Positions 42,501 through 49,894 of a DNA stretch of 51,206 nt are shown one piece after another. Within the stretch, counting starts at the first letter, position 1, and each line of letters opens with the position of its first letter. The stretch covers positions 1 through 51,206 of the forward strand of contig DALQ01000001.1 in assembly GCA_002496845.1 (NCBI GenBank), read 5' to 3'. The DNA comes from Euryarchaeota archaeon UBA495. Its GTDB lineage: Archaea; Thermoplasmatota; Poseidoniia; Poseidoniales; Poseidoniaceae. A program made the position numbers and the translations under genes. The notes under the pieces are model-generated. The model was not told the DNA's origin and made no database searches. It saw only the letters and a program-made list of their open reading frames with translations.

Positions 42501-43601
42501 GAGCGAGGCGACCAGGTGCTGGAAATGTTCCCACAGGACTTCATCGTCGCCGCCAACGCGAAGGAGTTCTTCCTTCGCACCGCTGCGTTCGTTGATGATC
42601 TGCTCGTTCGGTTTTACGGCATGCCGGCCTATTACAACGTTCGAACGCCCGAAGACCTCGTCGGCCACCTGATCTGCGCCCTTGCGCCGCACACCTCGGG
42701 TGGGGTCTTGTCGAGGATCATCGGCTGGGCCGATTGTTCGGGCGGCTACGCTCACCCGCTCTTCCACGCCGCCAAGCGACGCAACTGCGACGGCGACGAA
42801 GACGCCATCATGCTGCTGATGGACGGATTGCTGAACTTCAGCCGTGACATTCTCCCCGCCAACCGTGGCGGCCAAATGGACGCGCCTTTGGTGCTGACCA
42901 CCCGACTCAACCCCACAGAAGTCGACAAGGAGGCCCTGAACGTCGATTGCGCGTGGTACTACGAAGCGGCCTTCTACGAAGCCACGCAACAGCAACCCCA
43001 TCCCAAAACCGTGCTCGAGATGATGGACATCGCCGAACGCCGGCTCGGTTCGGTGGCCGCCGTTCGGGGCTACGGCTTCACCCACGACTGTGAAGCGATG
43101 GACAGGGGTCCTGCACTTTCCGCTTACAAGACCCTCGAGACGATGATCGACAAAATGAACGGGCAGCTGGATTTGGGTCACCGCCTTCGCGGTGTTGACA
43201 TTCGGCTTGTGGCCAGCAGCGTGATTCGCTCCCACTTTTTGCCCGATTTGCGTGGCAACCTCAACGCGTATGCACGGCAAAAGGTGCGTTGCGTCAAGTG
43301 CGGCCACTCCTACCGACGCATGCCACTTGCCGGGAAGTGCATCCAACTGACCAAGGTCGGGGGACGTGGCCTTGCCGCGCACGGCGTGTCCCGGTCCGAA
43401 GGCGATCAGTGCGGCGGAAACCTCGCCTTGACCGTCTCGGAGGGCGCCGTGCGGAAGTACATCGAAGTGACACGTCACGTCATGGAAACCTACGGCGTAG
43501 ACACCTACACACGGCAAAACGTGGAATGGTTGGCCTCTTCGGTGGACAGCCTGTTCAACAACGACCGCGCTCGTCAGATGTCCCTCGCGGATTTCCTGTG
43601 A
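39549..43601 (+). CDS. polC: DNA polymerase D, large subunit DP2
   Basis: ATG at 39549 gives 1350 residues; the longer frame runs back over pyrE. It has the archaeal PolD DP2 plan. GGTAQALAVLIADMIRREL is near residue 175-195, the catalytic double-psi barrel carries NCDGDEDAIMLLMDGLLNFS at about residue 1079, with RGGQMDAPLVL after it. Zinc sites are CTVCGKESPQLNCHH near 837 and CVKCGHSYRR with CGGNL near the end. The last eight residues, QMSLADFL, make a PCNA-binding motif. No intein was found. PolD with DP1 is the main replicative polymerase of most euryarchaea. DP1 is not in this window. Confidence 0.96.
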   Translation: MASTEPVGAPLHDPLVGLDVDRLQAEMDRYHLWLDERTEEAYAIAEEARAKRFDPRDHVEIPRAADLASRTEKLLVEHLDGHPVADDIRAMLAEHDRETTSILMAQKVAAAFRANGYDMVKSIDVGLRVGLAVLTEAVLVAPLEGISEVRLLSNVDGSSFVSVFFAGPIRAAGGTAQALAVLIADMIRRELGIDPYKPTDPEVERVKEEFGLFRGNLQYRPSPAEIEEIVRACPIMINGESTERIECAGYGRVRNVDDTRIRGGVLLVIGEGMCLKAPKIQKHTERLKVPGWDFISKFAAKGKEKENKGEGAFSSRRVAPISKFMNDIIAGRPVFGAPLEAGGFRLRYGRARPSGLAAASANPACMAAMDDFITVGTQMKIERPGKACAITPCDESEGPWVILRDGTFRRVDDLMEYRGLRTDVGSVWDNGELVLGYGEFMENNKPLVPAGYTTDWWASDLLNRLATEGDLEDLAKTLGCSRATMPDGLPGQTPGEDDTARALARNAWHPWLRRQRLTWAQAKAVCLRFGTSLAPPNNPWFLDLPIEWMPAWLDLLAAAHIETDGEHRSLRVAGGVANWTPDVMDELRPETEPAHETRSVPGPDLRPEAGIFEDGTPEWWAFLQHGLAKGAALLLGVEHRHEGEDLILTGGWEAMLEGFGFGMEGDRPLAVEDMAGAVKRRIEELRDAAALLEAERARERDLAAERAIVRIAAETDARQRGLGIAETDEVGRTAAAEVPDPGPADPKAYHAAQTHEDDHAVDGLLPLVRKASRLRWEHSAPIRVGCRMGRPEKAAARMMSPMSHALFPIDLNGGAQRLLANAEEKGNIRVQVGRRVCTVCGKESPQLNCHHRKVDDMGRPRAGETCGGPTEMAGNARSNGRRRGELQTVELDTLLEDARIRLGLDRLPKQVKCVKTLNSRNQTPEPIEKGILRAHHTLPVFRDGTVRYDMSDVPVTHFRPKEIGTSVPALLDLGYTHDHLGAPLERGDQVLEMFPQDFIVAANAKEFFLRTAAFVDDLLVRFYGMPAYYNVRTPEDLVGHLICALAPHTSGGVLSRIIGWADCSGGYAHPLFHAAKRRNCDGDEDAIMLLMDGLLNFSRDILPANRGGQMDAPLVLTTRLNPTEVDKEALNVDCAWYYEAAFYEATQQQPHPKTVLEMMDIAERRLGSVAAVRGYGFTHDCEAMDRGPALSAYKTLETMIDKMNGQLDLGHRLRGVDIRLVASSVIRSHFLPDLRGNLNAYARQKVRCVKCGHSYRRMPLAGKCIQLTKVGGRGLAAHGVSRSEGDQCGGNLALTVSEGAVRKYIEVTRHVMETYGVDTYTRQNVEWLASSVDSLFNNDRARQMSLADFL

Positions 43602-44237
43602 TCAGCCGCGCATGGGCGGCGACCATTGGCCTTCCATTCCGACGGGGTCTTCGTCGATGAGCGGTCGCACGCCTCGGAACCCGATGGGAACCGCTTCGGA
43701 GGAATCGCTGACACCACGAGCATCAAGCCACATTCGGATGCCCCGGTCAGCGAAGGCGAGCACGACAAGGCCGAGGGTGGCCAAGAGATGCCCTTCGAGG
43801 CGCATCGGACCCAAGGGCTCGAGGGTGAGGGTCATGTACGCCACCACTTCGTCGGGTCCAGAGCACGTCAGGACGTATTCTCCGGGCGCGAGAGAGCCCT
43901 CCCACGACGAGGCTTGGTCCTGAGCGGTGCCGTTCCATCCGGCAATGCGGGTGCCGTCCGCTGAGGTGATGGCCCAGCCGACGTCGGCGGATGGATCCAC
44001 CATGTGCTCGAAGTCCGCTTCAAACACGGCGGGCAACGAGCCCTTGGCCCCAAGGAGTCCTTCGATGGGGATTGGGACGTTTTCTTGGAAGGGGTGGTCA
44101 GCGTCGTTCAATTCCCTCACGGCTTCTCCGTCGACCACAAGGGCCCAAGCCACGTTGACCACAGCGATGGCGACCGCCCAAAGCACCACTCCACGAAGGA
44201 GGCTGGATTGGACCATCCCTGTACAATCAACGCTCAT
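43602..44237 (-). CDS. Unrecognised two-span membrane protein
   Basis: The 211-residue protein begins with a hydrophobic segment at about 13-32, followed by an extracytoplasmic part of about 115 residues (PFQENVPIPIEGLLGAKG, DGTRIAGWNGTAQ, GEYVLTCSGPDEVVAY) that looks beta-rich, and a second segment near 145-165, LEGHLLATLGLVVLAFA. The C terminus is charged. No domain is recognised. It stops at the base after the polC stop (convergent) and is three bases downstream of the mptE stop region on the same strand. Starts ATG 44237 or 44216. Confidence 0.65.
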   Translation of the reverse strand: MSVDCTGMVQSSLLRGVVLWAVAIAVVNVAWALVVDGEAVRELNDADHPFQENVPIPIEGLLGAKGSLPAVFEADFEHMVDPSADVGWAITSADGTRIAGWNGTAQDQASSWEGSLAPGEYVLTCSGPDEVVAYMTLTLEPLGPMRLEGHLLATLGLVVLAFADRGIRMWLDARGVSDSSEAVPIGFRGVRPLIDEDPVGMEGQWSPPMRG

Positions 44238-44240
44238 TGC

Positions 44241-45059
44241 CTATGAGTTCTCGTCCTGAGGCAGCGCCTCGTGCATCACTCCAAGACGGTGCAAAACTTC
44301 GGCCATCCAGGTCAATTTCTGCAACTTCCTGCTCGGGTCGGTCACCCCAGACCACGGTCCAACCTTGTCCAAGGCGAAGCCAACAAAGGCAAGGGCGTCC
44401 AGAGGAACGCCCATCCAGCGCAGGAGGCAAACGGCGCGATCTCCGTCGGTAAAGCCGCCGGGATTGTGCAGACCTGCCACAGAATCCGGCACTTGGTGGG
44501 TGAGCACAAGGGGTGGAGGCGTTTCCAAGTCGGCCCACACCGCAAGGTGCTGCTCCCATGTGGAACGGTTGTCGCCGTGAGCGTGAAGGACGACCACAAG
44601 GCCGCGTTTGACCGCTGCATGAAGGTGCTCTCCGCCGTCAAGGTCGCTGATGACGGCAAGAAGTGGAAGATGCCCAGGGACCGCTCCGGCGGCCCCGTCA
44701 GCAGCGATGAACACCGTCCCCGGCCCGGATGCGGCCGTGACCTCTTCGACCGTGGCGGCGGCCCCGACCACCACCACCCGTTCCGCGGCTCGGCACATGG
44801 AGGCCAAACGCTCGAGGTGAACCTCGCGAGCCTCAGACGACCAATGCGGCACGCCAAAGGGCTCGGGGGAACGCATGCAATCGCTCAAGTCGTGGGCGCT
44901 GCGTTGGTCTTCACCCAACGACCAGCCGAAGGCGGCCCGCACCTCGTCCTGCACGGCCAAGAGCGGCGGTGGAGGGGGCGGGAACACGATTCTGCCGCGC
45001 GTCGTCGGTCCTTGAAGCGGGCGGTTCGCGTCGAAGGCTGATAAGCGGTGGTCGCCCAC
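44241..45059 (-). CDS. mptE: 6-hydroxymethylpterin pyrophosphokinase, MptE type (DUF115)
   Basis: The 272-residue protein has the archaeal MptE/DUF115 pattern: VVVVGAAATVEEVTA at about residue 95, TVFIAADGAAGA, LLAVISDLDGGEHLHAAV, VVLHAHGDNRSTW and HNPGGFTDGDRAVCLLRWMG. MptE forms 6-hydroxymethyl-7,8-dihydropterin diphosphate in archaeal folate or methanopterin-type C1 carrier synthesis. The NTP-binding loop here reads GAAATVEE where GAGPSL-like is more usual, a point to check. The start at 45059 is eight bases from the divergent priL start, so promoters would overlap. Confidence 0.82.
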   Translation of the reverse strand: MGDHRLSAFDANRPLQGPTTRGRIVFPPPPPPLLAVQDEVRAAFGWSLGEDQRSAHDLSDCMRSPEPFGVPHWSSEAREVHLERLASMCRAAERVVVVGAAATVEEVTAASGPGTVFIAADGAAGAVPGHLPLLAVISDLDGGEHLHAAVKRGLVVVLHAHGDNRSTWEQHLAVWADLETPPPLVLTHQVPDSVAGLHNPGGFTDGDRAVCLLRWMGVPLDALAFVGFALDKVGPWSGVTDPSRKLQKLTWMAEVLHRLGVMHEALPQDENS

Positions 45060-45067
45060 CTACCGGT

Positions 45068-46261
45068 GTGCCCGTCCCACGCGAGCCTGAACCGGTCGAA
45101 GACGTGGTGACGCTGGCGCGTTACCCCTTCTTGCCGCAGGCTTCGCCTTGGATTGCGGCCTTGGCCGGCCAGCACCGCATCACGCTCGATGAATTGCTGC
45201 AAGGCAGCTTCATGGAACCCGCAAGGGCTCGGGCAAGGATCCGGCTCATCGAAACGGTCGAGGCCGAGGAAGGCGTCAGCCTCTCAGGTGGAGATTTGCA
45301 CAGCGAGAACGGCCGCCTGGTCGAGGCTTTTTCGTTCTACTACGCGCGGCTGGTGGTGTGCGCCACGCGCGACGAACGACTCGTGGCCAGATGGGCGTTG
45401 GCCGAAGCGCAGCGCGCCGAACGCCTGCTTCGAAACGACGAGCGGGCGCTTTCCGTGGTGGCCAGGACGTTTTTCTCGGAGATTTCATCGCGCGAACACC
45501 GTGGACCCTCCGGCCGTGGCGACCGAGGAACGGCGCTGCCGCACCTCGAATGGGCCATTGGCATGCCAGATTTCATCGAGGTCTGCCCGAAAATCACCGG
45601 CGATCGCTGGCGTCTGGCCAACACCGAATTGTCCGATGGAAGCATTCGGCTTCACAGCGAGGCGCAATACAGTTCGTCGGCCAAAGTCGCTCGGCTGCTC
45701 AGGGAACGCATCAAGGCCAGCATTGAAGCGGACGCGTTGGAGAAAGTCGCCGAAGTCAACGACGATTTGGCGGAACAATTGGCCCTTCCAATCGGCATTG
45801 TGCGCAACCTGATGGAAGCGCGCGTGCAACAAAGCATCGCCCTGACCGGCGCAGACGAGGCGGATTGGCCGCCGTGCATGCGGCGCATCGTGGCTGATTT
45901 GTCCAACGGGGTCAACGTCAACCATTTCGGTCGCGTCTTTCTGGCCTCGATGGGCTCCACGATGGAGTTGCCACAAACCACGACCGTGGATTTCTTCCGT
46001 GGCGCTCCTGACTTCAGCGAAGCCACCACCTCGTACCAAGTGGGTCACGTCTACGAGCAGGGCTACACGCCTGCTGGGTGTGCGAAGTTGAAGGTCAACC
46101 ACAACTGTCCTGTGTTGCCCGGTGACGACCGTTTGTGCGATCGTGAATGGCTCACGCATCCGCTGAAGTACGTGCGCTCGAAGCAACGTTGGAAGCAACG
46201 TATGGAAGAGGAGGCCACACCGGTGGTCCAAACCGACCCGGCGCCCGCCACCGACGTGTGA
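45068..46261 (+). CDS. priL: DNA primase large subunit
   Basis: GTG at 45068 starts VPVPREPEPVEDVVTLARYP, giving 397 residues; the ORF upstream is antisense to mptE. The N-terminal helical domain carries ARYPFLPQASPW, and the C-terminal Fe-S domain has LPIGIVRNLMEARVQQSIAL, PPCMRRIVADLSNGVNVNH, TSYQVGHVYEQGYTPAGCAK and CDREWLTHPLKY. Four Cys at 270, 338, 347 and 357 fit the 4Fe-4S ligands of PriL/Prim2. It assists the small catalytic subunit PriS in making RNA-DNA primers. PriS is not in this window. It is followed by the DUF373 gene. Confidence 0.93.
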   Translation: MPVPREPEPVEDVVTLARYPFLPQASPWIAALAGQHRITLDELLQGSFMEPARARARIRLIETVEAEEGVSLSGGDLHSENGRLVEAFSFYYARLVVCATRDERLVARWALAEAQRAERLLRNDERALSVVARTFFSEISSREHRGPSGRGDRGTALPHLEWAIGMPDFIEVCPKITGDRWRLANTELSDGSIRLHSEAQYSSSAKVARLLRERIKASIEADALEKVAEVNDDLAEQLALPIGIVRNLMEARVQQSIALTGADEADWPPCMRRIVADLSNGVNVNHFGRVFLASMGSTMELPQTTTVDFFRGAPDFSEATTSYQVGHVYEQGYTPAGCAKLKVNHNCPVLPGDDRLCDREWLTHPLKYVRSKQRWKQRMEEEATPVVQTDPAPATDV

Positions 46262-46360
46262 AGCCCGCAGCGTTGGCCGTCGCCTCAGAACCGGCCTTAG
46301 GAAGAGGATTCGACACAGGTCTTGAAGGGAAGGAGCCCCCTCGTCGGGTCAGAGCCGACC

Positions 46361-47479
46361 ATGGACCGTATCCTCGTCCTGACCGTTGACCGTGACGATG
46401 ACCTTGGCAACAAGACGTCCATCCGCGGTCCTGTGGTCAACCGAAGGAACGTCCTGACCGCCGCCCTCAAGCTCGGGATGGCCGACCCAGAGGAAAGCGA
46501 CACCAACGCCATTCTGGGAGCCTTGGCCCAATACGACCGGCTGCTCGAATCCAAGGGCGCTGAAGACGAAGTTGAGGTGGCGGTGCTCACCGGCGACGAA
46601 AAAGTGGGGCAGCGCTCGGACCGCGCCATTTCAGCCCAGCTTGACGAGGTGGTGAACGCCTTCCAGCCGGACCGTTGCATCGTCGTGACCGACGGTGCAG
46701 AAGACGAAGCCGTGCTTCCCCTGATTCAATCCAGGGTCAAGATCGAGCACATCGAGAAGATCATCGTCAAGCAATCCAAGGGCATCGAAGGCACCTACTA
46801 CTACATCGTCAAAGCGCTGGAAGACCCAAAGTGGCGCTCTCGATTCATGATTCCCGCCGGCCTCATCTTGGCCATCCTCGGCCTTGGCGTGATGCTGCCT
46901 GACGCCATCGGCAGCGTGGTGCTTGGCGGGTTGCCGTTGCTCACCGGATTGTACATCTTCGCCAAAGGCGCAGGCATCGACGACAACGTGAACCGCGTGA
47001 TGCAAGAGATGCGTGAGAACGCAGACGCGGCCATGTTCACCTCCTTGCTTTGGACGGCCACGCTGTTCAGCGCGCTTTTCGCCTTCGCGGAAGGGTGGCG
47101 TCAATACGAGATCCTGACCGAAACCACGGGCGCTTCGGCGTCCGTGTGGCTGGAAACGTTGCACAGCGCTCTCGCATGGATTGTCTTGGCCTTCCTGACG
47201 TCCACCGCCGGTTTCATGATGCTGCGAATCAAGCGGGGGAACTTCTCTGGGCGCATGGTCATCCTCTCCATTTTCGGCCTCGTCGTGTACTCCTTCGTCG
47301 ATTCCTCCCTGACCATCGCCAGCGAAGTGCTGGCAGGGGAGTTCACCTTCGAGGTGCAAAGCATTCTCAGCGAATTGACGATGCCCATGATTTGGATCGT
47401 CGTGCTGTGGTTCGCCATGGTGGTCAACCGCAGCCTCAAGGAGCGGCAACCGTACAACGTGCCCTACCGTGGCGTTTGA
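46361..47479 (+). CDS. DUF373-family membrane protein
   Basis: The start ATG at 46361 opens MDRILVLTVDRDDDLG, the first motif of the archaeal DUF373 family, giving 372 residues. The N-terminal half (about 1-160) is soluble with TSIRGPVVNRRNVLTAALKLG and TGDEKVGQRSDRAISAQL, CIVVTDGAEDEAVLP and a KQSKGIEGTYYYIVKAL near 140-160. Then about six membrane segments follow. The function is unknown; the family is widespread in archaea. The Asp-rich first motif and GDEK suggest a nucleotide- or metal-binding pocket. It lies 99 bases after priL. Confidence 0.88.
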   Translation: MDRILVLTVDRDDDLGNKTSIRGPVVNRRNVLTAALKLGMADPEESDTNAILGALAQYDRLLESKGAEDEVEVAVLTGDEKVGQRSDRAISAQLDEVVNAFQPDRCIVVTDGAEDEAVLPLIQSRVKIEHIEKIIVKQSKGIEGTYYYIVKALEDPKWRSRFMIPAGLILAILGLGVMLPDAIGSVVLGGLPLLTGLYIFAKGAGIDDNVNRVMQEMRENADAAMFTSLLWTATLFSALFAFAEGWRQYEILTETTGASASVWLETLHSALAWIVLAFLTSTAGFMMLRIKRGNFSGRMVILSIFGLVVYSFVDSSLTIASEVLAGEFTFEVQSILSELTMPMIWIVVLWFAMVVNRSLKERQPYNVPYRGV

Positions 47480-47605
47480 GAGACGGCCGCGTCGTGCTGT
47501 GTGCCTTTGTTGGGGTCATGGCGACCACCTTGGCCTTCCCACCAAGCCTGCCTGACATGAGCGAAACCGAGCAAGCCTGAAACGGAATGGGGCCAAGGTG
47601 GCCTC

Positions 47606-48007
47606 ATGGTCAGCACGGAGGACCTCGTACGGCTCGCCTCAATGGCAGGGTATGACCGCATGTTGGCCATGGACGCCGTGGCACGAGCCAACGGCGTCAC
47701 GGCTGCCGACGTGCAACGCGCCCTTGACGCCCATCTTGGCGGGGCCCAACCGAGCGATGGAACGTCCACACCGCCACCGTTCGCCACCGTACCTGACGTT
47801 CCTGCTCCACCTTCGGCGGCAGAGAACCTTGACCTCTCAGAATACCGGTACGGATACGACCCCACCACGGACGCCAAAACCCGCCGATCGCAGGTCAGCC
47901 AAGCCATCCGTTGCCCGACGTGTGGAGCGGCCCTCGGTATTCCTGACGTGCGCCCGATCAAGGTGACCTGCCCTGCGTGCGCAGCGACCCACACGTTCAC
48001 CGATTGA
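47606..48007 (+). CDS. Small zinc-ribbon protein with N-terminal helical domain
   Basis: The 133-residue protein has an N-terminal helical part, SMAGYDRMLAMDAVARANGV followed by AADVQRALDAHL, which looks like a small helix-turn-helix or UBA-like domain. A Pro/Ser-rich linker leads to CPTCGAALGIPD then CPACAATHTF, a C-terminal zinc ribbon. No enzyme motif. It could bind nucleic acid or act as an adaptor. The 126 bases between it and DUF373 hold no convincing gene. Confidence 0.65.
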   Translation: MVSTEDLVRLASMAGYDRMLAMDAVARANGVTAADVQRALDAHLGGAQPSDGTSTPPPFATVPDVPAPPSAAENLDLSEYRYGYDPTTDAKTRRSQVSQAIRCPTCGAALGIPDVRPIKVTCPACAATHTFTD

Positions 48008-48044
48008 GCGCGGCATTGATGGCCAAGCAGCAGGTCGATGCAAC

Positions 48045-48860
48045 ATGGACGGACGCAGCCCTCGTCTTTGGCCCTACAGTCCGGCTTCATCCCCCGTGGC
48101 CCTGCCCGAAACCGACGTCCTGCACACGCCTGAAGCGACGTGGACGCTCAACCCGCCAGCCGCAACCGACAACGGCACGTTGGAGCTTGAAGGGCTAAGG
48201 GATTGGGCAGCGTCCTACACCGATGCACAGGGCGTGATGCTGTCGGAGCTGCTGAAGGCCAAAGGGGCCGCACCGCTCGAGCAACGCTGGCCGCTTCTGT
48301 TGCTTGGCGAATTGGCCAACCCCTACCGGTTGGCTGCCTTGCAGTGCGAAGTGGTGCCCATCCTTCGCGTGCGCCTCTCTGATCTGTGCAGAACATGGGC
48401 CGATGGACAGGACGCACGTCACATTCAGCCCGGCCTTCATCACGTGACCATGGCACGTTCACCCGGCTGGTGGGAAGTGGCCCACCTCGGCCTGTTCACG
48501 CGCCCAGAAATGAAGCGCCTCACCATGTGGCTGGGCGAAGACCGCCCTGGAGTCTGGAAACCCGTTCGACCCGCAGAAGGAAGCCTTCACGTGGAAACAG
48601 GTGCGCTTGAGCACCCCGGCCGCGATGACATCCAATGGAACGGAGAAGAGGAACGCGTTGAACGCCCAGCCCCAGCCGCCACGGGGCCCGCGATTGACTT
48701 CTCGATGGTGATGGTCCCCGTGCACGTTCGTCGAGGATGCTACGATCATCGTGGCCGCCTCGCACGCTGCGTGCACTATCCGCAACGCCCCTTTCACGAA
48801 AACGTGTTTCGCCGAGGTTCGGCAAGAAATTGGGACGATGTGCTGAACGTCCACCGCTGA
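48045..48860 (+). CDS. Unrecognised protein
   Basis: The 271-residue protein carries no signal peptide or membrane segment that I can see. A helical segment QRWPLLLLGELANPYRLAAL near residue 80-100, then VVPILRVRLSDLCRTW, a Trp-rich SPGWWEVAHLGLF near 140 and a His/Arg-rich tail RRGCYDHRGRLARCVHYP with two Cys stand out. The start at 48045 is uncertain. Base composition agrees with neighbouring genes, and it stands in a run of plus-strand genes with small gaps. Function unknown. Confidence 0.55.
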   Translation: MDGRSPRLWPYSPASSPVALPETDVLHTPEATWTLNPPAATDNGTLELEGLRDWAASYTDAQGVMLSELLKAKGAAPLEQRWPLLLLGELANPYRLAALQCEVVPILRVRLSDLCRTWADGQDARHIQPGLHHVTMARSPGWWEVAHLGLFTRPEMKRLTMWLGEDRPGVWKPVRPAEGSLHVETGALEHPGRDDIQWNGEEERVERPAPAATGPAIDFSMVMVPVHVRRGCYDHRGRLARCVHYPQRPFHENVFRRGSARNWDDVLNVHR

Positions 48861-48913
48861 ATCGATGGGACATCCCACGGCAGGTTGAAGTCCTCAGGCG
48901 TCGATATATCTTC

Positions 48914-49165
48914 ATGAACGGCAAAGGATCTCAGAAGGCAGCTCGATTGGAACGCCTGAAGGACGAAATCCTGGCGTACGTGGAAACAAATCCCAACTGC
49001 ACCGCGGCGGACATCGTCGATCATTTGGCCAACGTCCGCCGAATGCGGAACCATGGACTGACGGCCCGCAAGGTGGGCTACTTCATCCCGAGGTACCTGA
49101 AGGAAGCCGTGGCCTTCACGATGGACGCCACCACGGGGAAGCGCCTCTACCGCGTTGCGGCCTGA
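48914..49165 (+). CDS. Small winged-helix-like protein
   Basis: The start ATG at 48914 gives 83 residues. It begins basic (MNGKGSQKAARLERLKDEI) and has helix-turn-helix features: NPNCTAADIVDHLANVRRMR then LTARKVGYFIPRYLKE and a beta-wing-like TMDATTGKRLYRV. It resembles a small DNA-binding winged helix of archaeal regulators. A longer frame runs back to 48737 but crosses the end of the previous gene. Upstream is a tatata stretch at 48905-48909, too close to the ATG to be a simple TATA box. Confidence 0.6.
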   Translation: MNGKGSQKAARLERLKDEILAYVETNPNCTAADIVDHLANVRRMRNHGLTARKVGYFIPRYLKEAVAFTMDATTGKRLYRVAA

Positions 49166-49186
49166 GCACGGCACCTTGATGCAGCG

Positions 49187-49885
49187 ATGCGCCTTCACGG
49201 GTGCATGGCCCCCCGCCTTCCCACGGCCGAGGACGTGTTTCCGAGCCTGGAACGCGGCGAAGGCCCCCGCTTTCCGGACGGGCCGGTGTGGACCTTGCTG
49301 GACACGGAGTCAGCAGACGGATTGCGCGCACAGCTTACAGCGGCCATCGCTCAAACAGAGGGGCTTGTGGAAACCCACGGAGACCACTACACGGTGGACG
49401 AGCGCAACGGGCGCGTGGCCGTCCACCGTACCGCCGTCATCGAAGCGGCCGCTCACCTCATCGGCCCGTGCCTGATCGAAGCGGGTGCGGTCGTCCGCCA
49501 TGCGGCCTACGTTCGCTCGTGGACGTGGGCCTGCAAAGACAGCGTCATTGGCCATTGCACCGAGGTGAAGCACAGTGTCCTTCTTCCCGGAGCCAAAGCC
49601 CCGCACTTCAACTATGTCGGTGACAGCATTCTCGGCGCGGGCGTGAACCTCGGTGCTGGGGTGAAATTGTCGAACCTCCGTCACGACGGAGGCGAAGTGC
49701 ACGTGTGGATCGACGACCAACGCGTGGGGACGGGCGTTCGGAAATTCGGCGCCGTGCTCGGCGACGGCGTCCAAGTCGGCTGCAACGCCGTGACCAATCC
49801 TGGCTGTGTTCTTGCCCCGGGTTCAACCGTGGACCCGAACACCACCGTCAACGGCGTGCACCTTGACGCACGGCGGCATCGTTGA
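49187..49885 (+). CDS. Left-handed beta-helix acyltransferase-like protein (GlmU C-terminal type)
   Basis: The 232-residue protein has hexapeptide-repeat turns: HRTAVIEAAAHLIGPCLIEAG, HSVLLPGAKAPHFNYVGDSIL, GAGVNLGAGVKLSNL and the end NTTVNGV. The AxHxNYVGDSxxGxxxNxGAGxxxxN signature is that of the acetyltransferase half of GlmU and of sugar-1-phosphate nucleotidylyltransferases; here His of the HFNYVG loop would be the catalytic base. The first about 75 residues are a separate helical part, not the nucleotidylyltransferase domain. It would acetylate glucosamine-1-phosphate or a similar sugar. It is followed after nine bases by a phosphohexomutase gene. An ATG at 49205 is an alternative start. 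Confidence 0.8.
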   Translation: MRLHGCMAPRLPTAEDVFPSLERGEGPRFPDGPVWTLLDTESADGLRAQLTAAIAQTEGLVETHGDHYTVDERNGRVAVHRTAVIEAAAHLIGPCLIEAGAVVRHAAYVRSWTWACKDSVIGHCTEVKHSVLLPGAKAPHFNYVGDSILGAGVNLGAGVKLSNLRHDGGEVHVWIDDQRVGTGVRKFGAVLGDGVQVGCNAVTNPGCVLAPGSTVDPNTTVNGVHLDARRHR

Positions 49886-49894
49886 GGTGATCGC

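Noticed and set aside
41862..43517. A 551-codon minus-strand frame
   Set aside because: Antisense to the catalytic half of polC; same composition artefact.
47480..47605. A 28-codon frame from GTG 47494 ending MSETEQA
   Set aside because: Very short, with no ribosome site and no recognisable feature; most of it is a tail of an out-of-frame reading through DUF373.
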